Assembly (NCBI RefSeq): GCF_000755145.1
Contig: NZ_CP009228.1
Span: 2,713,694 to 2,777,693, forward strand
Direction: 5' to 3'
DNA: 64,000 nt
Origin: Treponema putidum
GTDB lineage: Bacteria; Spirochaetota; Spirochaetia; Treponematales; Treponemataceae
Below the pieces are notes generated by a model that was not told where the DNA came from, searched no databases, and was given only the letters and a program-made list of their open reading frames with translations. Below, piece by piece: positions 47,862 through 57,317 of this stretch. Each line of letters begins with the position of its first letter. The first letter of the stretch is position 1. The position numbers and the translations under genes are program-made.

Positions 47862-50291
47862 TTAAATAAGTTTTTGACTTTTTGCAACCTTAAAAAGTCT
47901 GGAGTTCCATAAATTATTTTGCATATACTTGTCTCGTATATCATTTTCACCTATAGCAAGTACATTCTTCTGCATTGACTTAAAAGCCTTGCTTAAATAA
48001 GCAACACTTTGTGAGGAACTTTCTCCGTAAAGGCGGACGGATAAATCATAGCATAGATACATGTATAAAGATGAATAAGGATCATTTTGGTGTAAGGACT
48101 CAACAGCTATACTTTCCAAATCTGATAAAAAACCTTTGCAAACTTCTACCTCATACATTTGTGAAAAATTAATCTTACAATTATAATAAGTATAAAAGGC
48201 ATCAAATATTTTTTTACCGATAGACATATTATATATATTGGACCAAATCAAATCTTCAACCATACTAAAACCTGATTTTAAATTTGTAAATTCCATAAGT
48301 TTTGAATCATTATGTTCACTATAAACGGAAGATACGTCAAAACCCATTTTTTTAAAATCATTGTTTGAGACAGGGTAAAATAAAAAAGATTCCAATAAAA
48401 ATAACAAAGCATCATCCGTGTAGTCTACATATTTCAATAAGATATCTTGAGCATTTTTTATTTGTCCCATATAAATTAAGGAACGCCCATACCAAGATTT
48501 ACATAAGGGTTCTAATTTTTCAAAATATAAAGCAGCAAATTCAGAAGCAGATTTAAAACTTTCAGCGGCTTTACTGAATTCTCCTATCTGTAAATACACA
48601 CGCCCTGTCATAAACAAATAAGGAATTTTCCATTTTTGTTCAAAATAATTATCAACAGCAGAGGATAAACGATCCAAAAAAATTATAGATTGCTTTAAAT
48701 TATTTTGTAAAAAATAAACTACACTTAGATTGAATAAGGCGTTACAAATAAATGAAGTATCATGAGAATGTTCTGCATTATCAAGAGAATAAGAAAAATA
48801 AGTGATCGCATCGGATATTTTATTCTCGGAGAGATAAAAAAATGCAAGTAAAGAAAATGCTCGAAACTCTCCGGATTCCAATTTATTATCTTGAAAAAAA
48901 CTAATCGCTGTTTTTATATATGCATAAGATTTTGAAGTATTATAATCGATATTTGAAATAATCGAATTTTGATAATATTTTAATGCATCATAAAAAACTT
49001 CGTTTTTATATTTTTTTAAATCCAAACCTTCAATAACATCATCAGAACAAGTGTGTAATAACGAAGTAATTAAAAAATCCGGTTTACATTTAAAATTTAA
49101 ATAATCAAAAATTTTTTCAGTTTCCGGATTTGCATCTATAACACCGTTTTTGTATTTTTTCCATAAAAATTCAGCTATATATTTATCAATTTTATTTTTA
49201 TTAACAGCAATACGTCTCTCAATTATCTCAAGTAAGCCGCAAGGGACGGAATAAAGATTATTTTCCATTAAAATAATACCTTCAGAATACATCCATGAAT
49301 AAATATCATTGAAAAACGCCATACTTTTATTAAGCGAAAGCAAAAACTCATTTATCTCATCATAAAAAAAGTATTTACCTGAAGATAAAATAATATATAC
49401 AAGCTCTAATAAGTCATCAGGAATACCGTATATGGACGGCAAAGAAAAATCAAAAGATTGAATGGTTATATTTTTATTAACAGCATATATTTTTTCTGCT
49501 TCTTCCAAATTTTTTTTATCATTTATATTATCTATTAAAACTTTTATAGGTTTGCCATTATTTTTTATTTTAATATAGTTTTTTAAATAAATTGCAGTAT
49601 TGGTTAAAAAGGCATCTATAAAATATTGAGGCATCTCTTTTAAAAATCTATATTTTTTTAAATAAACATAAACATTCTTTGTAGATAAAAAAGAATTTAT
49701 ATCCCCATCTTCCATTATTTTTAAACAATCATCATCTAGGGGATTAGCCAGAATAAAGTTATATAATGCCCAAAAATAAGTATCATTTCGATGAAGCACA
49801 ATTGAAGATTCTATTGTAATATCATTATGCTTACTGCTTATAGTTTCAAAAAAGTTAAAACCGGAGCATTCAAACATTGAATAATCAATAAGATTAAAAT
49901 CAAGGTACTTTGAAAGTTTAATTGAAGCGTTTTCTGTTGCAAATAGTCCGTATTCCGGAATCAATTTTTGTTTGTATGATAATACACAATCCAACAAATA
50001 ATCATTTGATTTTTCTTCTTCAGTATAATCAATAATACATCTAACTTCTGAAATTTTATTTTTATGTGAGATTAATATTTTATTCAAATTGTATAAAAAA
50101 CGGGCAATAGAAAAAGCATAAGCAACCGATTCTCTTTTAAATAAAAAATAAAAACCGCCTTGAATCTGTAAAAATTCCGAGCCATTTGATACAGCTTCCT
50201 CTTTTATTAAATCAACAAACGAAAGGAAAGCTTTTAAATCAATTTTACGTAACTGTCTTTCATACACTACTTCTAAAAAAATACTGAACAT
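47862..50291 (-). CDS. Large TPR-rich protein of the flagellar operon, unknown function
   Basis: The 809-residue protein has no signal peptide. The first 170 residues (AFLSFVDLIKEEAVSNGSEF, EVRCIIDYTEEEKSNDYLL, YGLFATENASIKLSKYLDF) loosely follow the layout of a nucleotide-cyclase-like domain without recognisable catalytic Asp pairs. The second half has tetratricopeptide helices (LSENKISDAITYFSYSLDNA; GRVYLQIGEFSKAAESFKSA). It sits three bases after fliJ, and I recall a similar gene at this place in T. pallidum. It is unusually AT-rich and lysine/asparagine-rich. Confidence 0.55.
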   Translation of the reverse strand: MFSIFLEVVYERQLRKIDLKAFLSFVDLIKEEAVSNGSEFLQIQGGFYFLFKRESVAYAFSIARFLYNLNKILISHKNKISEVRCIIDYTEEEKSNDYLLDCVLSYKQKLIPEYGLFATENASIKLSKYLDFNLIDYSMFECSGFNFFETISSKHNDITIESSIVLHRNDTYFWALYNFILANPLDDDCLKIMEDGDINSFLSTKNVYVYLKKYRFLKEMPQYFIDAFLTNTAIYLKNYIKIKNNGKPIKVLIDNINDKKNLEEAEKIYAVNKNITIQSFDFSLPSIYGIPDDLLELVYIILSSGKYFFYDEINEFLLSLNKSMAFFNDIYSWMYSEGIILMENNLYSVPCGLLEIIERRIAVNKNKIDKYIAEFLWKKYKNGVIDANPETEKIFDYLNFKCKPDFLITSLLHTCSDDVIEGLDLKKYKNEVFYDALKYYQNSIISNIDYNTSKSYAYIKTAISFFQDNKLESGEFRAFSLLAFFYLSENKISDAITYFSYSLDNAEHSHDTSFICNALFNLSVVYFLQNNLKQSIIFLDRLSSAVDNYFEQKWKIPYLFMTGRVYLQIGEFSKAAESFKSASEFAALYFEKLEPLCKSWYGRSLIYMGQIKNAQDILLKYVDYTDDALLFLLESFLFYPVSNNDFKKMGFDVSSVYSEHNDSKLMEFTNLKSGFSMVEDLIWSNIYNMSIGKKIFDAFYTYYNCKINFSQMYEVEVCKGFLSDLESIAVESLHQNDPYSSLYMYLCYDLSVRLYGESSSQSVAYLSKAFKSMQKNVLAIGENDIRDKYMQNNLWNSRLFKVAKSQKLI

Positions 50292-50294
50292 AAT

Positions 50295-50767
50295 TTATTC
50301 CCGATTAATAATACTAGCATTTGTATAATCATTATTTTTACCGAATTTATAGGTGATTATATCATCAATATATTTTTCTTCTGCTTTCATATTTTCTTTT
50401 TTCCAAATTTCATGCTTTTTTTCTTTTAGTTTTGAAATAACTTTTCTTTTTGATGCAGCTTCAATATATATTTTTCTTTTTTCATCAATAATCTGTTCTG
50501 CAATAATTAGCTGCTCCAATAATTTATCCTTTTTTTATCTAAAAAAATTATATAATTTTGTGCATTATGAAGATCAGGTATACTTATTTCATCAGACTGA
50601 GGATTAAATTTCAAACTTGTTTTAGCTTTTAGTTTTGCAATTTGTCTTAATTCAAGGTCTATGTAATCCTTATGAGCAATAGCATGAGCCAATTCAATTT
50701 CTGCTTGATGCTCACAGAATGAGCGCAGAGCTAAAAGTTTTTCAAGTCTAAACTCAAATCTTTTCAT
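50295..50767 (-). CDS. fliJ: Flagellar export chaperone FliJ, frame broken at an A7 tract
   Basis: ATG 50767 opens MKRFEFRLEKLLALRSFCEH, the FliJ start, but the frame ends after 86 residues. The following frame encodes a long coiled coil (IIAEQIIDEKRKIYIEAASK) to 50295. One extra A in the tract at 50530-50536 joins them into a 157-residue FliJ, reading FLDKKKDKLLEQLIIAEQ. As written, full-length FliJ needs a -1 slip. A second start is also conceivable, because AAGGA precedes TTG 50519. FliJ links the FliI ATPase to the FlhA gate. Position between fliI and the TPR gene is as expected. Confidence 0.85.
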
Positions 50768-50770
50768 AAC

Positions 50771-52192
50771 TTATCCCTCAGAATTTGCTTTATACAGTAA
50801 AGGGCTTTCGGAACTTTGAGCGTATTTTTTTATTGCGCCCAGACCTAAACCGGCTTCATCAAATTCTTCCGGAGGAATATCGATACCCGTAATATCGGAA
50901 AGTTTTTGTAAGGTATCTTTTAATTTTGCAGGATCATCCACCTCTTGAGTTAAAAAATCATAAATACGCGGGTAATGTTCGATAGCATCATCGATTGCTG
51001 CACTGCTTCCTTTTTGATAAGCACCAAGATTTATCATATCTTCGGATTCGGTATAGTCTTTTAATAAGGTACGCATACGTTTTGAGGCTGTTTTTGTATT
51101 TTGCCCGGATACTCTGTTTGACAATCTGGAAATACTTTTTAAAACATTAACGGCAGGATATTGACCGCGCTCTGCAAGGTTTCTGTCCAAAACAATATGA
51201 CCGTCTAAAATACCTCGGACTGCATCCGAAATAGGCTCATTCATATCGTCTCCTTCTACCAATACAGTATAAAACCCTGTGATGGAACCTTTTTCGGAAG
51301 TACCGCTTCTTTCCAGAAGTTTTGGTAGAGAACTGAAAACACTGGGTGTATAACCGCGAGTTGCAGGAGGCTCTCCTATGGCAAGGCCTATCTCTCTTTG
51401 TGCCATAGCAAAACGTGTTACAGAATCAAAAAGAAGCATAACATCTTTTCCCTGATCTCTAAAATATTCTGCAATTGCCGTAGCAGTATAAGCACCTCTT
51501 ATTCTTGCAAGAGCACTTTGATCTGAGGTTGCACTTACAATAACAGAATGTTTTAAACCTTCAGGCCCCAAATCATGTTCTATAAAATCCAAAACTTCTC
51601 TTCCGCGCTCTCCTATCAGAGCAATAACATTTACATCGGCATTTGTATTTCGAGCTATCATTCCAAGCAAGGTAGACTTCCCTATTCCCGTACCGGCAAA
51701 AATACCTAGTCTCTGACCGCGGCCGACTGCCAAAAGACCGTCAATTGCACGGATACCGGTAACAATTCTTTGCCTTATAGGTTTGCGTGTCATAGCATCG
51801 GGCGGAGGAGCAACAACGGGATATCTTTTAGCTGAATACGGTTCAGGTTTTCCGTCAGCCGATTTACATAAGGCATCTACAACACGGCCCAATAAAACAT
51901 TTCCGACGGGAACGGATAATATTTCACCGCTTGCTATAACATAATCTCCTACCTTTACTCCTTGAACATCGGTATAGCTCATCAATTGAACCAAAGCTCC
52001 GTTTAAACCTACAACCTCAGCCTTTATACCTTCAGGATTATCATCGGTAATAATTTGGCAAAGCTCTCCTACGGAAGCTACAGGTCCCTCACTTTCAATA
52101 AGTTTATCATGTACACGAACAACATGACCGGTAAATTTTATCGGATCGGTTTCCGAAACAGCATCGGTATACTTATCAAAAATATCTACCAT
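50771..52192 (-). CDS. fliI: Flagellar export ATPase FliI
   Basis: The 473-residue F1-beta-like ATPase has Walker A IFAGTGIGKSTLLGM, then GERGREVLDFIEHDLGPEGL, Walker B DVMLLFDSVTRFAMAQREIG and LAIGEPPATRGYTPSVFSSL. It drives export of flagellar subunits. It follows fliH by nine bases and precedes fliJ. Confidence 0.96.
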   Translation of the reverse strand: MVDIFDKYTDAVSETDPIKFTGHVVRVHDKLIESEGPVASVGELCQIITDDNPEGIKAEVVGLNGALVQLMSYTDVQGVKVGDYVIASGEILSVPVGNVLLGRVVDALCKSADGKPEPYSAKRYPVVAPPPDAMTRKPIRQRIVTGIRAIDGLLAVGRGQRLGIFAGTGIGKSTLLGMIARNTNADVNVIALIGERGREVLDFIEHDLGPEGLKHSVIVSATSDQSALARIRGAYTATAIAEYFRDQGKDVMLLFDSVTRFAMAQREIGLAIGEPPATRGYTPSVFSSLPKLLERSGTSEKGSITGFYTVLVEGDDMNEPISDAVRGILDGHIVLDRNLAERGQYPAVNVLKSISRLSNRVSGQNTKTASKRMRTLLKDYTESEDMINLGAYQKGSSAAIDDAIEHYPRIYDFLTQEVDDPAKLKDTLQKLSDITGIDIPPEEFDEAGLGLGAIKKYAQSSESPLLYKANSEG

Positions 52193-52201
52193 ATCGGCAC
52201 C

Positions 52202-53128
52202 TTAAATATTTCCGGTTTTTATCTTTGTCTTAATGGGCGATATTTCCAAAATCTTTTGTTCAAGTTCGTTAAGTTGGCTCGAAATACGTGCATCTATTGC
52301 CCCGAAATCCGTTTCAATTATACAGCCGCCCTGATCAACAGTAGAATCTTCAACCACTGTAATATTCTTAACATTTTCTGCAGCAGATATGAAATTCTTA
52401 GTGTGCTCTGTAGTCATTTTTACATCAGCTAAATTAACTCGGATAACTACGTCTCCCCTGCCTTTAACTTTACGCAAAGCATGAACAACATTAGAAACTA
52501 CAACATTTCTCTGATTTTCGGAAATAACCTTAACAACCTTTCTTGTCATCAACAGAACAAGATCAACTATTTGCTGCTCGGTTTCTGAAAGAATTTCTTG
52601 GCGTCTATCCATAGTCTTATCTATGATTGTATGTAATCTGTCGGTTAGGCGTTGAACTTCAAGATGACCTTCCTTAAAGCCTTCTTCACGGCCGCGACTA
52701 AAACCTTCTTTATAAGCATCACGATTTACCGAATCTTTATTTTTTTCGGAATCGGCTATTATATCTCGGGCTTTTTGCTCGGCTTCGGCTATAATATCTT
52801 CGGCTTCTTTTTTAGCATTTTGGGCAATAACTTGAGCTTCATCCGTCTGTCTTTTTACTTCATCAAAGGCCGCATTTTGTGCACCTTGAATAATCTTATC
52901 GGCTTCAGCTTTAGCATCCGAAAGCATTTTTTCTTTTTGCTTTTCCCATTCAACTTTAAAATTTTCAGCTTCCTTTTTTAAATCTTCGACGGTAGGCCCC
53001 TCATAAACCGGAGCTTCTTCTTGAATAATTTCTTCAGGTTCTTCTTGAAAAGTTTTATTGAGCTGTAAAAGCACTACATCGCTATTATTTTTGTTTACCT
53101 CAAAGCCTCTAAAAATAGTTTTAGCCAT
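52202..53128 (-). CDS. fliH: Flagellar assembly protein FliH
   Basis: The 308-residue protein has a long charged coiled coil at about 50-150 (EKQKEKMLSDAKAEADKIIQ, AQNAKKEAEDIIAEAEQKAR). It includes the glycine repeat GFSRGREEGFKEGHLEV and a C-terminal FliI-binding domain (VVVSNVVHALRKVKGRGDVV, CIIETDFGAIDARISSQLNE). ATG 53128 after GGAG is preferred to a start two codons upstream. Confidence 0.92.
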   Translation of the reverse strand: MAKTIFRGFEVNKNNSDVVLLQLNKTFQEEPEEIIQEEAPVYEGPTVEDLKKEAENFKVEWEKQKEKMLSDAKAEADKIIQGAQNAAFDEVKRQTDEAQVIAQNAKKEAEDIIAEAEQKARDIIADSEKNKDSVNRDAYKEGFSRGREEGFKEGHLEVQRLTDRLHTIIDKTMDRRQEILSETEQQIVDLVLLMTRKVVKVISENQRNVVVSNVVHALRKVKGRGDVVIRVNLADVKMTTEHTKNFISAAENVKNITVVEDSTVDQGGCIIETDFGAIDARISSQLNELEQKILEISPIKTKIKTGNI

Positions 53129-53148
53129 AAGCAATTCTCCGTTTTATT

Positions 53149-54198
53149 TTATACCAATTCATCCTCTTCGGATCTGGCGATAACAATTTCACCCTTATCT
53201 TCCAAGTGCCTGATAATCGAAACAATCTTTTGTTGAGCTTCTTCAACATCCTTAACACGTATCGGTCCCATGTATTCCATTTCATCGCGGAGCATGGCAC
53301 CTGCACGTTTAGACATATTCCTAAATATCTTATCTTGAACTTCAGCATCAACTTGTTTAAGAGCCTTAGCCATTTCATCATTATTAACTTCACGCAAGAC
53401 CTTACTGATGGATCTATCGTCAAGCATAACAATGTCTTCGAATACAAACATCTTCTTCTTGATTTCTTCTGCCAAGTCGGGATCTTCGTCTTCAAGAGAT
53501 TCGATAATGGATTTTTCAGAAGAACGGTCAACAAGGTTAAGAATCTCAACGATGCTGTCGACACCGCCCGCTGCAGTATAGTCTTCACTTGAAACAGTAG
53601 ACAGTTTCTTTTCCAAAACGCGTTCAACTTCACGGAGAACATCGGGGGAAGTTGTATCCATAGTTGCAACGCGTCTTGCTACATCGCTTTGAATTTCATC
53701 GGGAAGATTTTGCAAAATCACCGATGCTTTTTGCGGTTCAAGGTAGGCAAGGATCAAAGCTATTGTCTGCGGATGCTCTTGCTGAATGAAGTTCAATAAG
53801 TGTGCAGGATCCGTTCTTCGAATAAAATCGAAGGGACGAACTTGCAGAGAGCTAGTGAGTCTATTTATTATCTCAATAGCTTTTTGACTTCCGAAAGTTT
53901 TTTCCAGAACATCTCTTGCATAATCTATACCGCCGGTTGTGATAAAGTTTTGAGCCGCCATTAAATCCTGAAACTCTTGGAGAACGGCATCTTTTAATTC
54001 AGCTTCAACACTTTCAGTTCTTGCAATTTCAAAAACTATTTTTTCAACTTCATCTTCACGAAGGCGTTCCATTATTTTAGCGGAGATTTCACCTCCGAGA
54101 GATACCAAAAATATAGCGGCTTTTTGCCTTCCGGTAAGAGAATTAATATCCTTACCTTTTTTTGAACTTCCTCTTTCTTTTGCAGGTGATACAGCCAT
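53149..54198 (-). CDS. fliG: Flagellar motor switch protein FliG
   Basis: At 349 residues it is full length. N-terminal LTGRQKAAIFLVSLGGEISA, middle HPQTIALILAYLEPQKASVI, and the C-terminal torque helix region DDRSISKVLREVNNDEMAKA with MSKRAGAMLRDEMEYMGPIR. It binds the MS ring (FliF) and meets the stators. It starts one base after fliF. Confidence 0.96.
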   Translation of the reverse strand: MAVSPAKERGSSKKGKDINSLTGRQKAAIFLVSLGGEISAKIMERLREDEVEKIVFEIARTESVEAELKDAVLQEFQDLMAAQNFITTGGIDYARDVLEKTFGSQKAIEIINRLTSSLQVRPFDFIRRTDPAHLLNFIQQEHPQTIALILAYLEPQKASVILQNLPDEIQSDVARRVATMDTTSPDVLREVERVLEKKLSTVSSEDYTAAGGVDSIVEILNLVDRSSEKSIIESLEDEDPDLAEEIKKKMFVFEDIVMLDDRSISKVLREVNNDEMAKALKQVDAEVQDKIFRNMSKRAGAMLRDEMEYMGPIRVKDVEEAQQKIVSIIRHLEDKGEIVIARSEEDELV

Positions 54199-54199
54199 A

Positions 54200-55903
54200 T
54201 TATTCCTCCATGAGCCAAGTTCTAATTAAGAGAGCAACATCTTCAGGATGTTCCCTAGCCATATTGATGGCATTTTCTTGAAGCTCCTGACGTCTTCTCT
54301 CTTCAACCGTCATTGAAACATCGGCATCAGCCATTTGCTGATCATACAACATTCTTTCACGCTCCAACTGTGCCTGACGCAGAAGTTCTTCTTCGCGGAG
54401 CCTTTTTCTTCTTTCAATCTCACGGCTTATAATTCTATACAATATAAAGAAGAGTAATATTAATGCTATTCCCGCCAGTGAAAGCAAGAATATGGTTTGC
54501 CTTTGCAGAGCTTTAAAATATTCCCTATCTTCCAGTTCAAACTGAGATGTTCTATCAACCTTAACATTTACAACACTTACGGAATCTTTTCGGCTTGCAT
54601 CAAATCCTATGGCATCTTTAATTATTTTTTCGGCCTGCTTTATTTCTTCAGAAGAAAGAGGTTTATATTCTCTTTCAATCATACCGTTTTTAATAATATA
54701 TTTTCCGTTTACGTCTTTTTTCTTTTCCCAAACACCGTCAATGTTTACCGATACGGTCCTTCTTCCCATTTTTGGAAGGAAGACTTCTTTTATCTGGCTT
54801 GAACTTACAAGATGGTTTTCCTTTGTGATGGTCTGAGTCGAGCGTCCCACTAAATTTCTTGTGTCCTGATAAGAAGGAGGAGTTTGTCCCTCGGTTCCCA
54901 CAGGCCCTTGAGGATTTATTCCGCTTCCTTCCCAGATAGTGGTTGCATTTTCCGAACTTACCGTAACCGATTGAACTACTTGAGAATCATCATAAGAAGT
55001 CTCAGGATTATCTTCTTTGATAACTGTAGGGCGTATTTCGGTCGTATCGGCAGAACGTTCAGACATATCCATATCAATTTTAACGTTTATATCTCTAACT
55101 CTGTCTTCACCGTATATTTTTTGTAAAGGAGTCAGTATGTTGGCTCCATATTGCCTTTCAAGTTTAGCAATAAACTTTTGCTGCTTCTCAATTAGAGTTA
55201 AGCGGTCGGCATCTTTCATGATTTCAAAATCGTTTAAAGGAATTCCGGAAGCATCGCTTATCGTAATATCTTCATTTTTTAATCCCGGAACCGCAAGCCT
55301 GAGCATCTTTTGGATACCTTCTATTTTCTTTCGATTGGCCGAAATATCACTTCCGGGAGCAGGATAAATAACTACGGTCGCAGTTGCAGGAAGCTGTTCC
55401 GATTCAAATAAAGCTTTTTCCGGTATTCGGACGATAACATTGGCATCATCAATATCGTCCAAGGCTTTTAAGTGTCTCTTTACTTCCTCAGTAATTGCAC
55501 GGCGTAAATCAACCTCACGGTCAAATTCCGTACGCGAGTAGCGTTCAACATCAAAGAATGCCCAAGGACTTGTATTGTTAGGTATTAAATCTTCACGAAT
55601 CAAAATAGCCCTCATCCTTCTGGCTGTTGCTTCATCGGCAACCGAAATTATCCCATCGGAAGAGATTTCAGTTTTTACATTTTCTTCATTAATGCGCAAG
55701 ATAATTCTATCCCGCAGATCAATATCGGTTATCGCCATGTCTATTACGGCTACTGATGTCGGTTTTGAAGACCATCTACCGAGAACTACAACCAACACCA
55801 GAGCAAGTACAATTACCCCGATGATGATTCCTTTTTGGAGCTTTGTCCATTTTCCCCAAAGCGTCCCAAACTTTGTTTTTAGATTGTTAAACTTTTCGTT
55901 CAT
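54200..55903 (-). CDS. fliF: Flagellar MS-ring protein FliF
   Basis: The product has 567 residues, with a first membrane helix near 25-45 (GIIIGVIVLALVLVVVLGRW), the ring-building periplasmic region (VRIPEKALFESEQLPATATV, LRLAVPGLKNEDITISDASG), a second helix near 470 (TIFLLSLAGIALILLFFILY) and a cytoplasmic FliG-binding tail ending HPEDVALLIRTWLMEE. ATG 55903 lies after GGGGGGA, whereas the earlier ATG lies within that site. Confidence 0.96.
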   Translation of the reverse strand: MNEKFNNLKTKFGTLWGKWTKLQKGIIIGVIVLALVLVVVLGRWSSKPTSVAVIDMAITDIDLRDRIILRINEENVKTEISSDGIISVADEATARRMRAILIREDLIPNNTSPWAFFDVERYSRTEFDREVDLRRAITEEVKRHLKALDDIDDANVIVRIPEKALFESEQLPATATVVIYPAPGSDISANRKKIEGIQKMLRLAVPGLKNEDITISDASGIPLNDFEIMKDADRLTLIEKQQKFIAKLERQYGANILTPLQKIYGEDRVRDINVKIDMDMSERSADTTEIRPTVIKEDNPETSYDDSQVVQSVTVSSENATTIWEGSGINPQGPVGTEGQTPPSYQDTRNLVGRSTQTITKENHLVSSSQIKEVFLPKMGRRTVSVNIDGVWEKKKDVNGKYIIKNGMIEREYKPLSSEEIKQAEKIIKDAIGFDASRKDSVSVVNVKVDRTSQFELEDREYFKALQRQTIFLLSLAGIALILLFFILYRIISREIERRKRLREEELLRQAQLERERMLYDQQMADADVSMTVEERRRQELQENAINMAREHPEDVALLIRTWLMEE

Positions 55904-55966
55904 GTTTCCCCCCATGTACTGAACGAGCTTTGCAAGACTTTAAGTTAAAAGTCTTGCAGCCTATTT

Positions 55967-56332
55967 TTATCTCGTTGTAGTAATATCATTCCAAGTTTTT
56001 ACTAAACGGTCGATTATGGTTTGCGCTAATTTAAGCGACAAACTTGCTTCGGCCATTCCCATCGTTATATCATGAACATCGACCGATTCGGGATCGACAA
56101 TCATTTGTTCTCCCAATTTGTCCATGTTTGTTTGCTTTGCATTCATGCTGTCGAATGCTTTTAAAATTGTCTGCTCAAAACTTGCAGCTTCTTTATTTGC
56201 AGCAAGCTCAATCATGTCGGTATTTGAAACCATTTTGGCTCTAAAGTTATCGGTAACAACAGCATTAATTTTCGGAACATCCAAAAATCCCGGCACCGAA
56301 TTTACATTTGCAACATTTACAGCGTTTACCAT
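55967..56332 (-). CDS. fliE: Flagellar hook-basal body protein FliE
   Basis: The 121-residue rod-base protein has a C-terminal half typical of FliE: SFEQTILKAFDSMNAKQTNM, MIVDPESVDVHDITMGMAEA and SLSLKLAQTIIDRLVKTWND. It joins the MS ring to the rod and is needed for export of rod proteins. It precedes fliF by 64 bases. Confidence 0.93.
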   Translation of the reverse strand: MVNAVNVANVNSVPGFLDVPKINAVVTDNFRAKMVSNTDMIELAANKEAASFEQTILKAFDSMNAKQTNMDKLGEQMIVDPESVDVHDITMGMAEASLSLKLAQTIIDRLVKTWNDITTTR

Positions 56333-56367
56333 TTTTTTCCTCCCACTAAAATATTTTATCGTTCATT

Positions 56368-56823
56368 TTATCTTGCAATATCCAAGGCTCTTTGGAACAT
56401 ATCTTTTGCACCGTTTACAACGGCAAGGTTTGCCTCATAAGCCCTTGAAGCCGAAATTAAATCTACCATTTCGGTAACTATGTTTACATTCGGGTACTCT
56501 ACATATCCTTCATTAGGGCCGTACTTTAAGGCCTTAGGATGGGTCGGATCATAAACCCAACGGGTATCGGAAGTATCTTTTTCTATCGAAAGAACTTTAA
56601 CGCCCTCACCTACTCCTCTTTCTACATTTTGAGGAGTAAAAGGAGTCTGCCAGTCGATACCGCTTTTCTTTTGGCCGACTATTACACGGCTTCTTTTAAA
56701 AGGGCCGCCTTCTTGGGTTTCCAAGCTTGAAGCGTTTGCAATATTGTTTGATATTACATCGGTTCTAAGACGCTCTACACCCATTCCCGTAGCTGCAATA
56801 TTTATACTCGTAAACAATCCCAT
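56368..56823 (-). CDS. flgC: Flagellar basal-body rod protein FlgC
   Basis: The 151-residue rod protein starts MGLFTSINIAATGMGVERLR, TDVISNNIANASSLETQEGG, and ends NIVTEMVDLISASRAYEANL, the conserved rod motifs at both ends. It is located between flgB and fliE, and a GGAGG-type site precedes it. Confidence 0.96.
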   Translation of the reverse strand: MGLFTSINIAATGMGVERLRTDVISNNIANASSLETQEGGPFKRSRVIVGQKKSGIDWQTPFTPQNVERGVGEGVKVLSIEKDTSDTRWVYDPTHPKALKYGPNEGYVEYPNVNIVTEMVDLISASRAYEANLAVVNGAKDMFQRALDIAR

Positions 56824-56846
56824 ATTTTTTCCTCCGATTCCTTATT

Positions 56847-57266
56847 CTACTTTAAAACCGATTGTACCTGATTGTACTGAAAACCTGCCATCATACTTAA
56901 AAGCTGATACTGCATTTGAATCTTCAATACCTTCATAGCTTCATCTTCAGGGTTTACATTATTTCCGTTTGCTTTTTCGGCAGTCAAATAATCCAAAACA
57001 CGCACAGGCTCAACCGTTTTATAATCTATAGGCTCATTTGATTTTATGTGCAAGGGATGAGTTGTTGCAAGCTGAAAAGCTCCTTTTGCATTTTTTTCCG
57101 AATCAAATGCCCTTTTTAGTTCCGATTCAAAATTTACCTCAGTCCTCTTAAAATTAGGAACATCCGAATTTGCAAGGTTATTTGACGTAACGGTATAGCG
57201 CAAAGAGCTCACATCCAAGGCTCTGTGCAATATATCAGTTGTTCTTAAAAAACTATTAAAACCCAT
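56847..57266 (-). CDS. flgB: Flagellar basal-body rod protein FlgB
   Basis: The 139-residue proximal rod protein has N-terminal LHRALDVSSLRYTVTSNNLA with NSDVPNFKRTEVNF and C-terminal NVNPEDEAMKVLKIQMQYQL. The start follows AGGAG. It is the first flagellar gene of the block, 51 bases after hslU. No convincing sigma-28 site is seen in the gap. Confidence 0.95.
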   Translation of the reverse strand: MGFNSFLRTTDILHRALDVSSLRYTVTSNNLANSDVPNFKRTEVNFESELKRAFDSEKNAKGAFQLATTHPLHIKSNEPIDYKTVEPVRVLDYLTAEKANGNNVNPEDEAMKVLKIQMQYQLLSMMAGFQYNQVQSVLK

Positions 57267-57317
57267 AATTCACTCCTAAGAACATTTTCGGCAAATTTTA
57301 AATACCCCTTAACCATA

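Noticed and set aside
57267-57317. Sigma-28 flagellar promoter before flgB
   Set aside because: Only partial similarity to TAAA and GCCGA blocks with the wrong spacing. Read-through from hslU is more likely.
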